In this document: piece after piece, positions 1 to 6,960 of the stretch
Numbering within the stretch: the stretch's first letter is position 1
How the letters are laid out: each line of letters starts with the position of its first letter
From: Opitutia bacterium
GTDB taxonomy: Bacteria > Verrucomicrobiota > Verrucomicrobiia > Opitutales > UBA953
NCBI GenBank assembly: GCA_003485955.1
Contig: DNHH01000072.1
Location: 11,495-20,630, forward strand
Direction of reading: 5' to 3'
DNA: 9,136 nt
Made by a program: the position numbers and the translations under genes
Notes under the pieces: generated by a model
The model's database searches: none
Seen by the model: only the letters and a program-made list of their open reading frames with translations
Told to the model about the DNA's origin: nothing

Positions 1-265
1 CGGACTTGGAATCGGGTTGGTTGAAGCGGACTTCGGCTGAGGATCCGACATTGAAATTATCCCAATCCAAACTTGCTTGGCGTGAAGCCTGATTGACGTC
101 CATGCGACTTCCCGAAACTTGCACAGACGCAGAGCCAGCGCGGACCTCGCGAAGGCTTGGGAGGGCGCCCGGGGTAGGGTTAGCTATCAGGGGTGTTACG
201 GCCATCGCAGCAGCGGCTGCGAGGAACGAACGACCAACGTTAAACAACGATTTGGAGCGGCCCAT
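1..265 (-). CDS. Filamentous haemagglutinin N-terminal (TPS) domain protein, 5' part only
   Basis: This is the start of a large secreted protein whose remainder lies beyond the left edge. The reading frame opens at ATG 265-263 and stays open for 88 codons to the window edge. An in-frame TAA lies about a dozen codons upstream with no other start between, so the start is forced. Residues 1-28 look like a Sec signal peptide (basic MGRSK, then an Ala-rich core ending near ANP). The mature part begins NPTPGALPSLREVRAGSAS and continues to DWDNFNVGSSAEVRFNQP, which matches the opening of TPS/haemagglutination-activity domains (NP.GG...GSA, then W..FN(I/V)G....V.F.QP). In this family the domain directs export through a TpsB outer-membrane partner and begins a beta-helix adhesin or cytotoxin. 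No partner gene is visible. It is divergent from pyk. The family call is firm; the function of the full protein is unknown. Confidence 0.82.
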   Translation of the reverse strand, partial: MGRSKSLFNVGRSFLAAAAAMAVTPLIANPTPGALPSLREVRAGSASVQVSGSRMDVNQASRQASLDWDNFNVGSSAEVRFNQPDSKS

Positions 266-375
266 AAAGTCAGAGGTAGAAGGTTGATAACTGTCTTTTT
301 ATCAGCAAATCGGTCAACCGCAAAAACCCTCCTAGAGACGCTTGCAGAGAGGGTCATAACAGGCCAGAAAAGCGC
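266..375. promoter_or_regulatory. Divergent promoter region between the adhesin gene and pyk
   Basis: These 110 bases separate two divergent starts, so both promoters should lie here. On the minus strand TTGACC (317-312) is a fair -35 box, followed after 18-19 bases by CAGTTA/AGTTAT as a poor -10. A 6-bp inverted repeat, TGATAA (285-290) and TTATCA (299-304) with an 8-base spacer, lies in the adhesin leader and could be an operator or chance. No good SD precedes either start; the purine run GAGAGGG (347-353) is too far from the pyk ATG. Individual boxes are weak, and only the general assignment as a promoter region is well supported. Confidence 0.35.
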
Positions 376-1836
376 ATGGCCCCTGCCCTTTCGCGACAAA
401 CCAAGATTATCGCTACTTTAGGGCCCGCCTCGGACAATCCAGAACGACTTTTGGAGCTCATTTCTAAGGGTGTAGATATCTTTCGGTTAAACATGGCACA
501 TGCTGATGAAACCTGGGTTCGTAAGGTAGTTGGCCATATCCGGGATGCCGCCAAAAAGTCCGAAAAAGACGTAGCGATTATGATGGATGTCAAAGGTCCC
601 GAAATACGTACGAATAGCCGATTAAGCCCACTGTCCTTGGCCTTAGGTCAGGTAGTCGATATGTCCGGGCCAGGGGTTGAGCCAGAAGCAGGAATTGAGC
701 TTATTTCTACCAATTATGCCCCCATTGTTAAATCGGTTAAGAAAAACTGTATAGTGTTGATTGATAACGGCTTAATACAATTTAAGGTCAAAGAAAAGAA
801 GCCAGACAGGCTTCGGTGCACGGTCGAGCAGCCCGGGGTTATGGGCAGCCGTCGACATGTTAACCTACCTGGGGTCAAAATCGAGCTGCCGGCCCTAACC
901 GAGAAAGACCTAAAAGACGTCGCACTCGGCTGCCAGGTAGGCATCGACCTTTATGCGCTCTCATTTGTTCGCGAAGCTGCGGACATCAAAGCTCTCAAAG
1001 AGCTTTTAGCTACGCATAGTTCGCGGGCTGGTGTGATTGCTAAAATTGAAGACCAGTCTGCCGTGGATCACCTTTCGCCAATTATCACAGAGTCTGATGG
1101 CTTGATGGTCGCACGTGGCGACCTCGGTATCGAAATTCCGTATGAGACGCTGCCACTCGTACAACGTCGCGCCATCCGACTCTGCCAAGTCGCCCGCAAG
1201 CCCGTCATCGTCGCAACACATATGCTGGAATCGATGATCGAAAATCCTGTACCCACCCGCGCAGAAGTTTCTGACATCGCCAATGCGGTCACTGAGTCGG
1301 CCGATGCGCTCATGCTCTCTGGAGAAACAACTACTGGGAAACACCCTATACGTTGTGTCGAGGTGATGTCGCGTATTGCCGAGGCCGTGGAGCGCGATCG
1401 TCCGCCCGAGATGACACCCGAGCCAGTGGGTGATACACCGAAAGCAAAACTGCTGCGTGCAGCCGCAACGCTCGCTCGCAATCTCGGTAGCGCTGGACTG
1501 GTTGTCTTCACACGTAATGGAGATTTGCCGCGCGTACTCGCTTCCATGCGCTCAGCAGGCTGCCCTATTCACGCCTTTGCGGAAGATGCGGTCATTGCGC
1601 GCCGCATGCATTTACTCTGGGGAGTTCAACCACACGTACTTCCGTTCGAGGGCGGCGCTGAAGCGACAATTGTTTCTGCACTCACACGTCTACGCGAAAG
1701 TGGAAAATGTTTACCAGGCGAACTCATGGTTATCGTCACCAACGTCATCCTTGGCGAAGGCATCATCGACAGCGTTCAATTGCGCGAAGTGCCACCGATT
1801 CCGGCAGCGACTACGCAGCGAAGCACCAAGCGTTAG
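376..1836 (+). CDS. pyk: Pyruvate kinase
   Basis: Catalyses the last step of glycolysis, phosphoenolpyruvate + ADP to pyruvate + ATP, in the cytoplasm. The 486 residues match the usual length of the family. The barrel A domain begins with TKIIATLGPAS (9-19) and RLNMAHA (37-43); the mobile B domain spans roughly 72-170; the barrel resumes with catalytic Lys223 in AKIEDQ, the metal ligands Glu225 and Asp249 in MVARGDLGIEIP, and Thr281 in ATHMLESM; MLSGETTTGKHP follows, and the C domain occupies about 345-475. Two things are odd: the usual RLNFSHG is RLNMAHA (the potassium-ligand Ser becomes Ala41), and ATQMLE is ATHMLE. GPEIRT carries Glu76, the residue typical of potassium-dependent enzymes. 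No alternative in-frame start and no SD were found. Its stop overlaps that of the convergent dehydrogenase by four bases. The 5' half is visibly less GC-rich than the 3' half. Confidence 0.97.
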   Translation: MAPALSRQTKIIATLGPASDNPERLLELISKGVDIFRLNMAHADETWVRKVVGHIRDAAKKSEKDVAIMMDVKGPEIRTNSRLSPLSLALGQVVDMSGPGVEPEAGIELISTNYAPIVKSVKKNCIVLIDNGLIQFKVKEKKPDRLRCTVEQPGVMGSRRHVNLPGVKIELPALTEKDLKDVALGCQVGIDLYALSFVREAADIKALKELLATHSSRAGVIAKIEDQSAVDHLSPIITESDGLMVARGDLGIEIPYETLPLVQRRAIRLCQVARKPVIVATHMLESMIENPVPTRAEVSDIANAVTESADALMLSGETTTGKHPIRCVEVMSRIAEAVERDRPPEMTPEPVGDTPKAKLLRAAATLARNLGSAGLVVFTRNGDLPRVLASMRSAGCPIHAFAEDAVIARRMHLLWGVQPHVLPFEGGAEATIVSALTRLRESGKCLPGELMVIVTNVILGEGIIDSVQLREVPPIPAATTQRSTKR

Positions 1837-2711
1837 GCCGCGTGTCTCGCAAGATAATGTTTAGCCAGTGCTTGGGTACCCAAGTCAGCGTCGCCCGCTG
1901 CAACCACTTGATCGTAAAGACGTGCCGCCAACTCTAGTCCTGGTAAATTAAGTTTGAGTTCCCGGGCGGCAACCAAAGCGAGCCCGAGATCTTTTACAAA
2001 GTGGCGAACATAGAAACCGGGCGCGTAGTCGCCCTTCAAAACGCGCGGCGCAAGATTCGTTAAACTCCAACTACCAGCGGCTCCACCGGAAATCGAACTG
2101 AGGACGGTTTCGGGGTGAAGCCCAGCCGCTTTCGCAAACGTGAGTGCTTCACACATTGCGAGCATGCTCGAGGCGATTGCGATTTGGTTTGTGAGCTTAC
2201 AGAGTTGGCCAGCACCTGCTTCACCCTGAAGCACCACAGACTTTCCCATTATTTCAAAAATCGGCTTTGCTCGTGCAAAGTCTACCTGACTCCCGCCAAC
2301 CATAATAGAGAGTGCCGCTTCGCGTGCACCGCGGTCGCCACCTGAAACAGGTGCATCCAGCGCGGCAACTCCTTTGGCGGTAGCTTCTTTAGCCAAAGTG
2401 CGTGCCAGTGCGGGATCCGAAGTCGTCATATCGATCAACAGCTGACCGCGATGAGCCGCCGACAAAAAACCATGAGGCCCGCTCCATACTTCAGCAACGT
2501 CCGCCGGATAACCAACCATCGAAATAGCTATGTCGGCACCGCGGGCCGCAGCTGCCGGTGAATCAGCCCAAATCGCGCCAGCAACGATGAGTGGCTCGGC
2601 GCGTTTGCGCGTGCGTGTATTCACGGTAACGGCATGACCTGCTTTCAATAAATGCCCGGCCATGGACGTGCCCATGACTCCGGTGCCTATAAATGCAATA
2701 CGTAGCGACAT
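1833..2711 (-). CDS. NAD(P)-dependent beta-hydroxyacid dehydrogenase (3-hydroxyisobutyrate dehydrogenase family)
   Basis: Oxidoreductase of the family that includes 3-hydroxyisobutyrate dehydrogenase, tartronate semialdehyde reductase (GlxR/GarR) and glyoxylate/succinic semialdehyde reductase. The 292 residues are the usual length. A Rossmann fold starts at IAFIGTGVMG (5-14); the substrate-binding DAPVSGG is at 119-125; the catalytic lysine is Lys172 in KLTNQ; Lys240 in FVKDLGLA is the conserved C-domain lysine. After the second beta strand the sequence reads VNTRTRKR (30-37) with no acidic residue, which favours NADP(H) over NAD(H); this is an inference. The substrate cannot be read from the sequence. 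It is the last gene of the minus-strand operon, 36 bases after xseA, with only a weak GGGG before the ATG. Its TAA overlaps the pyk TAG. Confidence 0.9.
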   Translation of the reverse strand: MSLRIAFIGTGVMGTSMAGHLLKAGHAVTVNTRTRKRAEPLIVAGAIWADSPAAAARGADIAISMVGYPADVAEVWSGPHGFLSAAHRGQLLIDMTTSDPALARTLAKEATAKGVAALDAPVSGGDRGAREAALSIMVGGSQVDFARAKPIFEIMGKSVVLQGEAGAGQLCKLTNQIAIASSMLAMCEALTFAKAAGLHPETVLSSISGGAAGSWSLTNLAPRVLKGDYAPGFYVRHFVKDLGLALVAARELKLNLPGLELAARLYDQVVAAGDADLGTQALAKHYLARHAA

Positions 2712-2747
2712 GCCCCAACCATCATGGGTCTTTTTACCGAGGCAACA

Positions 2748-3929
2748 TTAGTCAGCCTTGGCACCACGCTCTCCGTCAGAGAATCGTATGCGAATGGACT
2801 GACCGGACTTTAAGTCAGTAGATTTAATCACCACTTTGCCATCTGCCGAACGCACCAGCGCATAGCCACGGGCGAGAATAGATTCAAAGCCAGCCGCGCG
2901 CAGCCGCTTGGACAATTGCCCAAACCTTTCGCGCGCCACAGACACACGGGCTCGCGGCGATCGACGAATAAACCGGGATTTTAGATTCGAAAGCATATCG
3001 CGACGTTCTGAGAGTAAAGCGTCGGCAGCACCTGTCATCCGCGTCCGCAAGAGCACCAGATCTTGGGCGAGTGCTTCAAGCTTTCGGGCAGGTGCATGGG
3101 CTGCAAGTTCCGCAGCGAGCAACCTGATACGCTGGCGTAATCGCTCTTGTCCCGAAGCAATCAGCTCCGCAGCAGCCGTAGGAGTCTCTGCCCGCACATC
3201 CGCCGCGTCATCCGTCAATGGATGATCCGTTTGGTGTCCGACGGCAGAAATGACGGGCACCGGGCATCCACGTACTGCTCGCACCAGTCGTTCGTCATTA
3301 AAGCACCAGAGATCTTCCATTGAGCCCCCGCCACGCCCAACAACAATCAAGTCAATGCCCGGAATGGCAGCCGCACGGGCTAGGGCTTTAACCATCGAAG
3401 CAGCTGCCGCCGCCCCTTGCACAATTGCAGGCACAATAATCACGTGACCGGACCACCGGCGTGTCTTGAGTACTTCCACAAAATCGCGACGTACCGCGCC
3501 CGACGGAGAAGTCACAAATGCAACTATCTTCGGGAACTCAGGGAGTGGCCGCTTAGCTGCAGGATCAAAAATTCCCTCAGCCTCGAGGCGTGCCTTCAAC
3601 TCAAGGTAGCGGCGCCAGAGATCGCCTTCGCCATCGGCCACGATTGATTTTGCGATGAGCGAAAGTCTGCCTGTCTTGGCATAAAAATCCATCGCGCCAG
3701 CAACGATAACGCGACGTCCATCGGTTAATTCAATATTGGGCTTACTGTGAAAGGCAAAGAGGACGACGCTTACCTGCGAGATAGCATCTTTCAGCGTAAA
3801 GTAGTACGTGTTGTTATTGTAGAGTTTGCAGCCGGTGATTTCGCCAACAACCGAGAGCGACCCTAAATCTTTTAACTGCCCCTTTAAGACATCGGCTAAT
3901 TCCGTCACGCTTAGCGGGGTGCTAGACAT
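2748..3929 (-). CDS. xseA: Exodeoxyribonuclease VII large subunit
   Basis: Large, catalytic subunit of exonuclease VII, which degrades single-stranded DNA from both ends and works in mismatch repair and damage clearance; in the known enzyme it binds several copies of the small subunit XseB. An OB-fold DNA-binding domain covers about 5-95 (LSVTELADVLKG, VVGEITG, YYFTLKDAISQV). The catalytic domain (about 125-260) keeps the residues that are essential in the E. coli enzyme: Asp149 (GAVRRDF), Arg199 (GRGGGSMEDLW), His232 and Asp235 in GHQTD (usually GHETD). The C-terminal ILARGYALV...DGK segment (351-365) is also standard. At 393 residues it is shorter than E. coli XseA (456), with the loss in the coiled-coil region about 260-350. 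The start codon is 9 bases after the tlyA stop, with AGG close upstream, indicating translational coupling. xseB does not follow. Confidence 0.95.
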   Translation of the reverse strand: MSSTPLSVTELADVLKGQLKDLGSLSVVGEITGCKLYNNNTYYFTLKDAISQVSVVLFAFHSKPNIELTDGRRVIVAGAMDFYAKTGRLSLIAKSIVADGEGDLWRRYLELKARLEAEGIFDPAAKRPLPEFPKIVAFVTSPSGAVRRDFVEVLKTRRWSGHVIIVPAIVQGAAAAASMVKALARAAAIPGIDLIVVGRGGGSMEDLWCFNDERLVRAVRGCPVPVISAVGHQTDHPLTDDAADVRAETPTAAAELIASGQERLRQRIRLLAAELAAHAPARKLEALAQDLVLLRTRMTGAADALLSERRDMLSNLKSRFIRRSPRARVSVARERFGQLSKRLRAAGFESILARGYALVRSADGKVVIKSTDLKSGQSIRIRFSDGERGAKAD

Positions 3930-3938
3930 AACCTGAGA

Positions 3939-4697
3939 TTAACGCGACCGCTGGACGGCGAGCAAGAACTCGCGGTTGCCTTCGCCACCTAAAATTGGCG
4001 AGTCCATTGAGCCCAGCACCTTAGCGCCCGGCATCGAAGCAGCCGCGGCCGTAATCTCGCGCACAATGCGTTCATGGACCAACGGGTCTTTGATGATGCC
4101 ACGGCTTTTGTCGGCCTCTTGGCGTGTCGCTTCAAACTGAGGCTTCACAAGGGCAACTAGCCAGCCACCCACAGCGAGACGCGACCAGACCGAAGGCAAA
4201 ACCGTGGTTAACGAAATAAAGGACACATCCATCACAACGATGGGATACTCTTTGTGAGGCAACTGTGCCGCGGGTAGCTCGCGGGCGTTGAGACGCTCGA
4301 AGTTAGTCACGCGTGCATCGGAGCGGAGTTTAGAGTGAAGCTGCGCTTGGCCGACGTCGACACACGTCACCGAGGCAGCGCCCCGCTGTAATAAACAATC
4401 CGTGAAGCCACCTGTCGAAGCACCGACGTCCAATGCATGTAAGCTTTTTACTTCGATCGCAAAATGCGCGAGCGCACCTTCGAGCTTTTCTCCACCACGG
4501 GAAACAAACCGAGGGGGCTGTTCAACGGTGAGCTGACTCTCTACAGAAATTTTTTGTGACGACTTGGCGACAACGCTGTCAGGCCCCGTACGAACCTTTC
4601 CTGCTAAAATGAGGGCTTGTGCCAGCGTACGTGAAGATGCGAGTCCACGCACAACCAATAATTCATCCGCGCGCATTCTCTCAGGGGCATCGGCCAT
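3939..4697 (-). CDS. tlyA: rRNA (cytidine-2'-O-)-methyltransferase TlyA, probably short type
   Basis: S-adenosylmethionine-dependent 2'-O-methyltransferase acting on cytidines in ribosomal RNA (C1920 of 23S and, in the longer type, also C1409 of 16S). From ATG 4697 it has 252 residues. An S4 RNA-binding domain covers about 8-60 ([23 protein letters not shown]). The FtsJ-like domain has SAM motif [12 protein letters not shown] (90-100), and the K-D-K-E tetrad: Lys71 in SRGGEKLEG, Asp157 in VMDVSFIS, Lys185 in LVKPQFE and Glu243 in NREFLL. The frame is open back to 4814 but that would overlap the peptidase gene by 73 bases and add residues foreign to the family; ATG 4676 (245 residues) is an alternative, preceded by GAGAGA. 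The protein stops just after the last strand and lacks a C-terminal tail, as in the TlyA-I type. Second gene of the operon, 44 bases after the peptidase. Confidence 0.93.
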   Translation of the reverse strand: MADAPERMRADELLVVRGLASSRTLAQALILAGKVRTGPDSVVAKSSQKISVESQLTVEQPPRFVSRGGEKLEGALAHFAIEVKSLHALDVGASTGGFTDCLLQRGAASVTCVDVGQAQLHSKLRSDARVTNFERLNARELPAAQLPHKEYPIVVMDVSFISLTTVLPSVWSRLAVGGWLVALVKPQFEATRQEADKSRGIIKDPLVHERIVREITAAAASMPGAKVLGSMDSPILGGEGNREFLLAVQRSR

Positions 4698-4741
4698 GCC
4701 TGAAAGTTGGCGGGGTAATGACTGAAAGGCGAGCCAGGTCC

Positions 4742-5437
4742 TTAGTCGCGACGACGGCCAATCAAGTACAGGAGATTGCCTAAAGCAGCGACAAAGGCAG
4801 CGATATACGTCCACGCGGCCGCATCGAGCACAGCCTTAGCGCCCTTATCTTCTTCGGCATCCAGCAACCCTGTTTCCGATAAAAATTTACGCGCGCGGGC
4901 AGATGCATCAAACTCCACCGGCAGTGTAATTAAAGTAAAGAGCGAGATGACGACGTAAGCACCAATCGCTATATTTAAGACGAAATAGTTGGGGCTAGAG
5001 CCATTGATAAGAAATCCGCCTAAAAGCATTACCCAAAAAGCCACTTGGTTGGCGACAATAGTCACAGGGACGAGCACTGAGCGCAACCCGAGCGCGGCAT
5101 ACCCTTGAGCGTGCTGGAGGGCGTGACCTGCTTCGTGGGCAGCAATACCAAGCGCCGCAATGCTGGTGCCGTCATAGTTGTCAGCCGACAGAGCTAAAGT
5201 TTTGGTAGCGGGATTGTAGTGGTCAGTGAGGAACCCCTCGGCGCGTTCAATTTTTACGCCTTCAACACGTGCTGAGCGCAAAACTTCTTGGGCAGCCTCC
5301 GCCCCCGTAACACCGGACCGGGAGGGCACTTGGCTCCACTGTCTAAAAGTAGCTTTCACCTTCCACTGGGCCCAAAGACCAAGCAAAAGGGGGACGATCA
5401 GATAGGCTAATGCGTTCATCATAACAGGAATATTCAT
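4742..5437 (-). CDS. Membrane zinc metallopeptidase, YugP/Zn_peptidase_2 family
   Basis: A 231-residue predicted inner-membrane zinc protease of the family that includes B. subtilis YugP; physiological substrates are unknown. The zinc site is HEAGH (101-105) within [16 protein letters not shown], with Glu175 of [11 protein letters not shown] as the probable third ligand. The upstream DHYNP...[10 protein letters not shown] (72-90) is also characteristic of the family. Four hydrophobic segments are visible at about 8-24, 121-145, 150-172 and 208-227, so the catalytic helix lies between the first and second. The ATG at 5437 was chosen because it leads straight into the first membrane segment; a second ATG at codon 6 is possible. 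A perfect TATAAT lies upstream. It is the first gene of the operon that continues with tlyA, xseA and the dehydrogenase; no functional link between them is evident. Confidence 0.92.
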   Translation of the reverse strand: MNIPVMMNALAYLIVPLLLGLWAQWKVKATFRQWSQVPSRSGVTGAEAAQEVLRSARVEGVKIERAEGFLTDHYNPATKTLALSADNYDGTSIAALGIAAHEAGHALQHAQGYAALGLRSVLVPVTIVANQVAFWVMLLGGFLINGSSPNYFVLNIAIGAYVVISLFTLITLPVEFDASARARKFLSETGLLDAEEDKGAKAVLDAAAWTYIAAFVAALGNLLYLIGRRRD

Positions 5438-5470
5438 TATCTATAAATCCCGGGGGTGCAAGCGAAGGCG

Positions 5471-5476
5471 ATTATA
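5471..5476 (-). promoter_or_regulatory. Probable -10 box of the peptidase-tlyA-xseA operon
   Basis: Read on the minus strand this is a perfect TATAAT, in the context GGTTATAATCG. Transcription would start near 5464, giving a leader of about 27 bases before the ATG at 5437. The -35 position (about 5494-5499, CCTCTC) does not match consensus, so the box may depend on an activator or be chance. It lies in the 109-base divergent gap (5438-5546) shared with thiG, for which no clear promoter was found. Confidence 0.4.
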
Positions 5477-5546
5477 ACCTTTTCCAAGGATTAGAGAGGC
5501 GAGCGAGGCTGGACATTCCCAAAGACTCCAGAACAGTCTTAAGCTA

Positions 5547-6314
5547 ATGGCCGACCTTCGTATCGCCGACCGACTATTCCATTCACGTCTTTTGACGGGT
5601 ACGGGGAAGTATGCTTCCGCTGAACAACTACGGGCGGTCCTAGACGCGGCTGGTTGCGAAATTGTGACCGTAGCAATTAAACGCGTCCAGTTTGGCCGAC
5701 GCGAAGACTCAATCCTGGCAGCGCTTGACCCTAAAAAGCATCTCGTGCTGCCAAACACCTCAGGCGTGCGTAATGCGCGCGAAGCCATTTTTGCCGCCGA
5801 ACTAGCGCGCGAGGCACTACAAACATCTTGGATCAAACTAGAGATTCACCCGGATCCAAAATATTTAATGCCCGATCCGATTGAAACATTGGCGGCCTGC
5901 GAAGAACTCGTGCGTAAAGGATTCAAAGTTCTTCCTTATATGCATGCAGATCCTGTTTTGGCCAAGCGTCTAGAAGAAGTCGGCGCTTCGGCAGTGATGC
6001 CGCTCGGTGCACCTATTGGCTCGAACCGCGGCCTACTTTCACGTGATTTCATCCGGATCATTATTGAACAAGCACGCGTACCTGTGATTATTGATGCAGG
6101 TCTTGGGGCGCCTTCGCAAGCTGCCGAGGCACTTGAAATGGGAGCGGACGCTGTTCTCGTGAATACAGGCATTGCAGCGTCCAACGACCCTATCGCGATG
6201 GCACACGCTTTTCGCTTAGCGGTTGAAGCTGGACGCATGGCCAGGGTCGCAGGACTCGGGGCAAGCTCATCAAAAGCCGAGCCGACATCGCCGCTGACTG
6301 ACTTTTTGGGTTAA
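5547..6314 (+). CDS. thiG: Thiazole synthase ThiG
   Basis: Builds the thiazole phosphate moiety of thiamin from 1-deoxy-D-xylulose 5-phosphate, the dehydroglycine imine and the sulfur carried by ThiS thiocarboxylate, in the cytoplasm. The 255 residues form the expected barrel: [19 protein letters not shown] (6-24), [14 protein letters not shown] (67-80), Lys97 in WIKLEI as the Schiff-base lysine (equivalent to Lys96 of B. subtilis), LMPDPIETL (107-115), MPLGAPIGS (151-159) and [10 protein letters not shown] (181-190). The end, [15 protein letters not shown], is a short tail of a kind seen in other ThiG proteins. No SD precedes the ATG; TTAAG is the only purine-containing match. It is transcribed alone, convergent to thiS-tenI-thiE, and its TAA overlaps the thiE TAA by four bases (TTAA). 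No TPP riboswitch is visible upstream. Confidence 0.97.
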   Translation: MADLRIADRLFHSRLLTGTGKYASAEQLRAVLDAAGCEIVTVAIKRVQFGRREDSILAALDPKKHLVLPNTSGVRNAREAIFAAELAREALQTSWIKLEIHPDPKYLMPDPIETLAACEELVRKGFKVLPYMHADPVLAKRLEEVGASAVMPLGAPIGSNRGLLSRDFIRIIIEQARVPVIIDAGLGAPSQAAEALEMGADAVLVNTGIAASNDPIAMAHAFRLAVEAGRMARVAGLGASSSKAEPTSPLTDFLG

Positions 6315-6955
6315 GTGGGCGACTGTTTACCCCAACAGATTTGTCCTGCTGCCACGATGACTTTTGCGGCGGACAACGGATCTGCCGCGCGAGCAATAGT
6401 ACCGCTCATCGCCGCACCATGTGCACCTAAACTTTTTAATAGAGAAAAGTCTGCTGCAGTGACGCCGCCAATCACGTAAGTTGGAAGAGGTGCGGCAGCG
6501 GCAATCAGCTCGCGGAGGGATGCCTCCGTGTGGACAGGCGCATGGCCAACTTTAGTGAGCGTCGATCGAAAAGGTCCTACACCAACATAATCAGGCGCGC
6601 CTTCCGTCGTCCGCCAAAGATCATCAAGGGAGTTAAGGGTTACCCCAATTAACTTATCAGGCCCGAGTAATTTACGTGCAGAACCGGGCGAGGTATCATC
6701 CTTGCCCAGATGAACACCATCCGCCGCAGAAGCCAAAGCGACTTCTGGCGAATCATTAATCGTACAAATGGCACCGTGCGCGTGGGCGACCGCCACGACT
6801 TGCGAGGCGAGTGAAATCCATGCGTCCAAAGAAAGCCCTTTGGCGCGTAATTGCACCCAACGCACGCCACCCTGGCATGCGAGCTCTGCTTGCTCCACGG
6901 GAGTGCGCGCACTCGCATCGAGTGTGAGAAATTGTACGGCGGGTAAACTTCGCAC
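6311..6955 (-). CDS. thiE: Thiamine-phosphate synthase ThiE
   Basis: Joins hydroxymethylpyrimidine diphosphate and thiazole phosphate to give thiamin phosphate. The family residues are intact, numbered from GTG 6955: QLRAKG (35-40), Asn67-Asp68 in IND (the Asp binds magnesium), GVHLGKDD (80-87), GVTLNS (104-109), GPFRSTLTK (127-135) with Lys135 for the diphosphate, and IGGV (162-165). The GTG start gives 214 residues, like E. coli ThiE (211), and lies five bases after the stop of the preceding gene. The frame also opens at TTG 7006, which would overlap that gene by 46 bases and add residues outside the fold. A weak purine run, GAAGAAAAAGAAG, precedes the start. It is the last gene of the thiamin operon, tail-to-tail with thiG. 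Confidence 0.93.
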   Translation of the reverse strand: MRSLPAVQFLTLDASARTPVEQAELACQGGVRWVQLRAKGLSLDAWISLASQVVAVAHAHGAICTINDSPEVALASAADGVHLGKDDTSPGSARKLLGPDKLIGVTLNSLDDLWRTTEGAPDYVGVGPFRSTLTKVGHAPVHTEASLRELIAAAAPLPTYVIGGVTAADFSLLKSLGAHGAAMSGTIARAADPLSAAKVIVAAGQICWGKQSPT

Positions 6956-6960
6956 GTAGT

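Noticed and set aside
119..421. Plus-strand frame of 100 codons at 119-421
   Set aside because: It lies opposite the adhesin start and runs into pyk out of frame, with no family resemblance; a shadow.
2115..2345. Small frames antisense to the dehydrogenase, xseA and other genes
   Set aside because: They have Arg/Ser/Ala-rich composition typical of antisense reading of coding DNA and no start signals or domains.
4698..4814. Longer TlyA starting at 4814
   Set aside because: It would overlap the peptidase coding region by 73 bases and add 39 residues (Cys- and Arg-rich) unlike any TlyA N-terminus.
5438..5546. Possible TPP riboswitch before thiG, prompted by GGGGGTGC near 5452
   Set aside because: The conserved CUGAGA and CUGAU-type motifs of the TPP aptamer are absent and the leader shows no matching stems. 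The leader of thiS was also checked and shows none.
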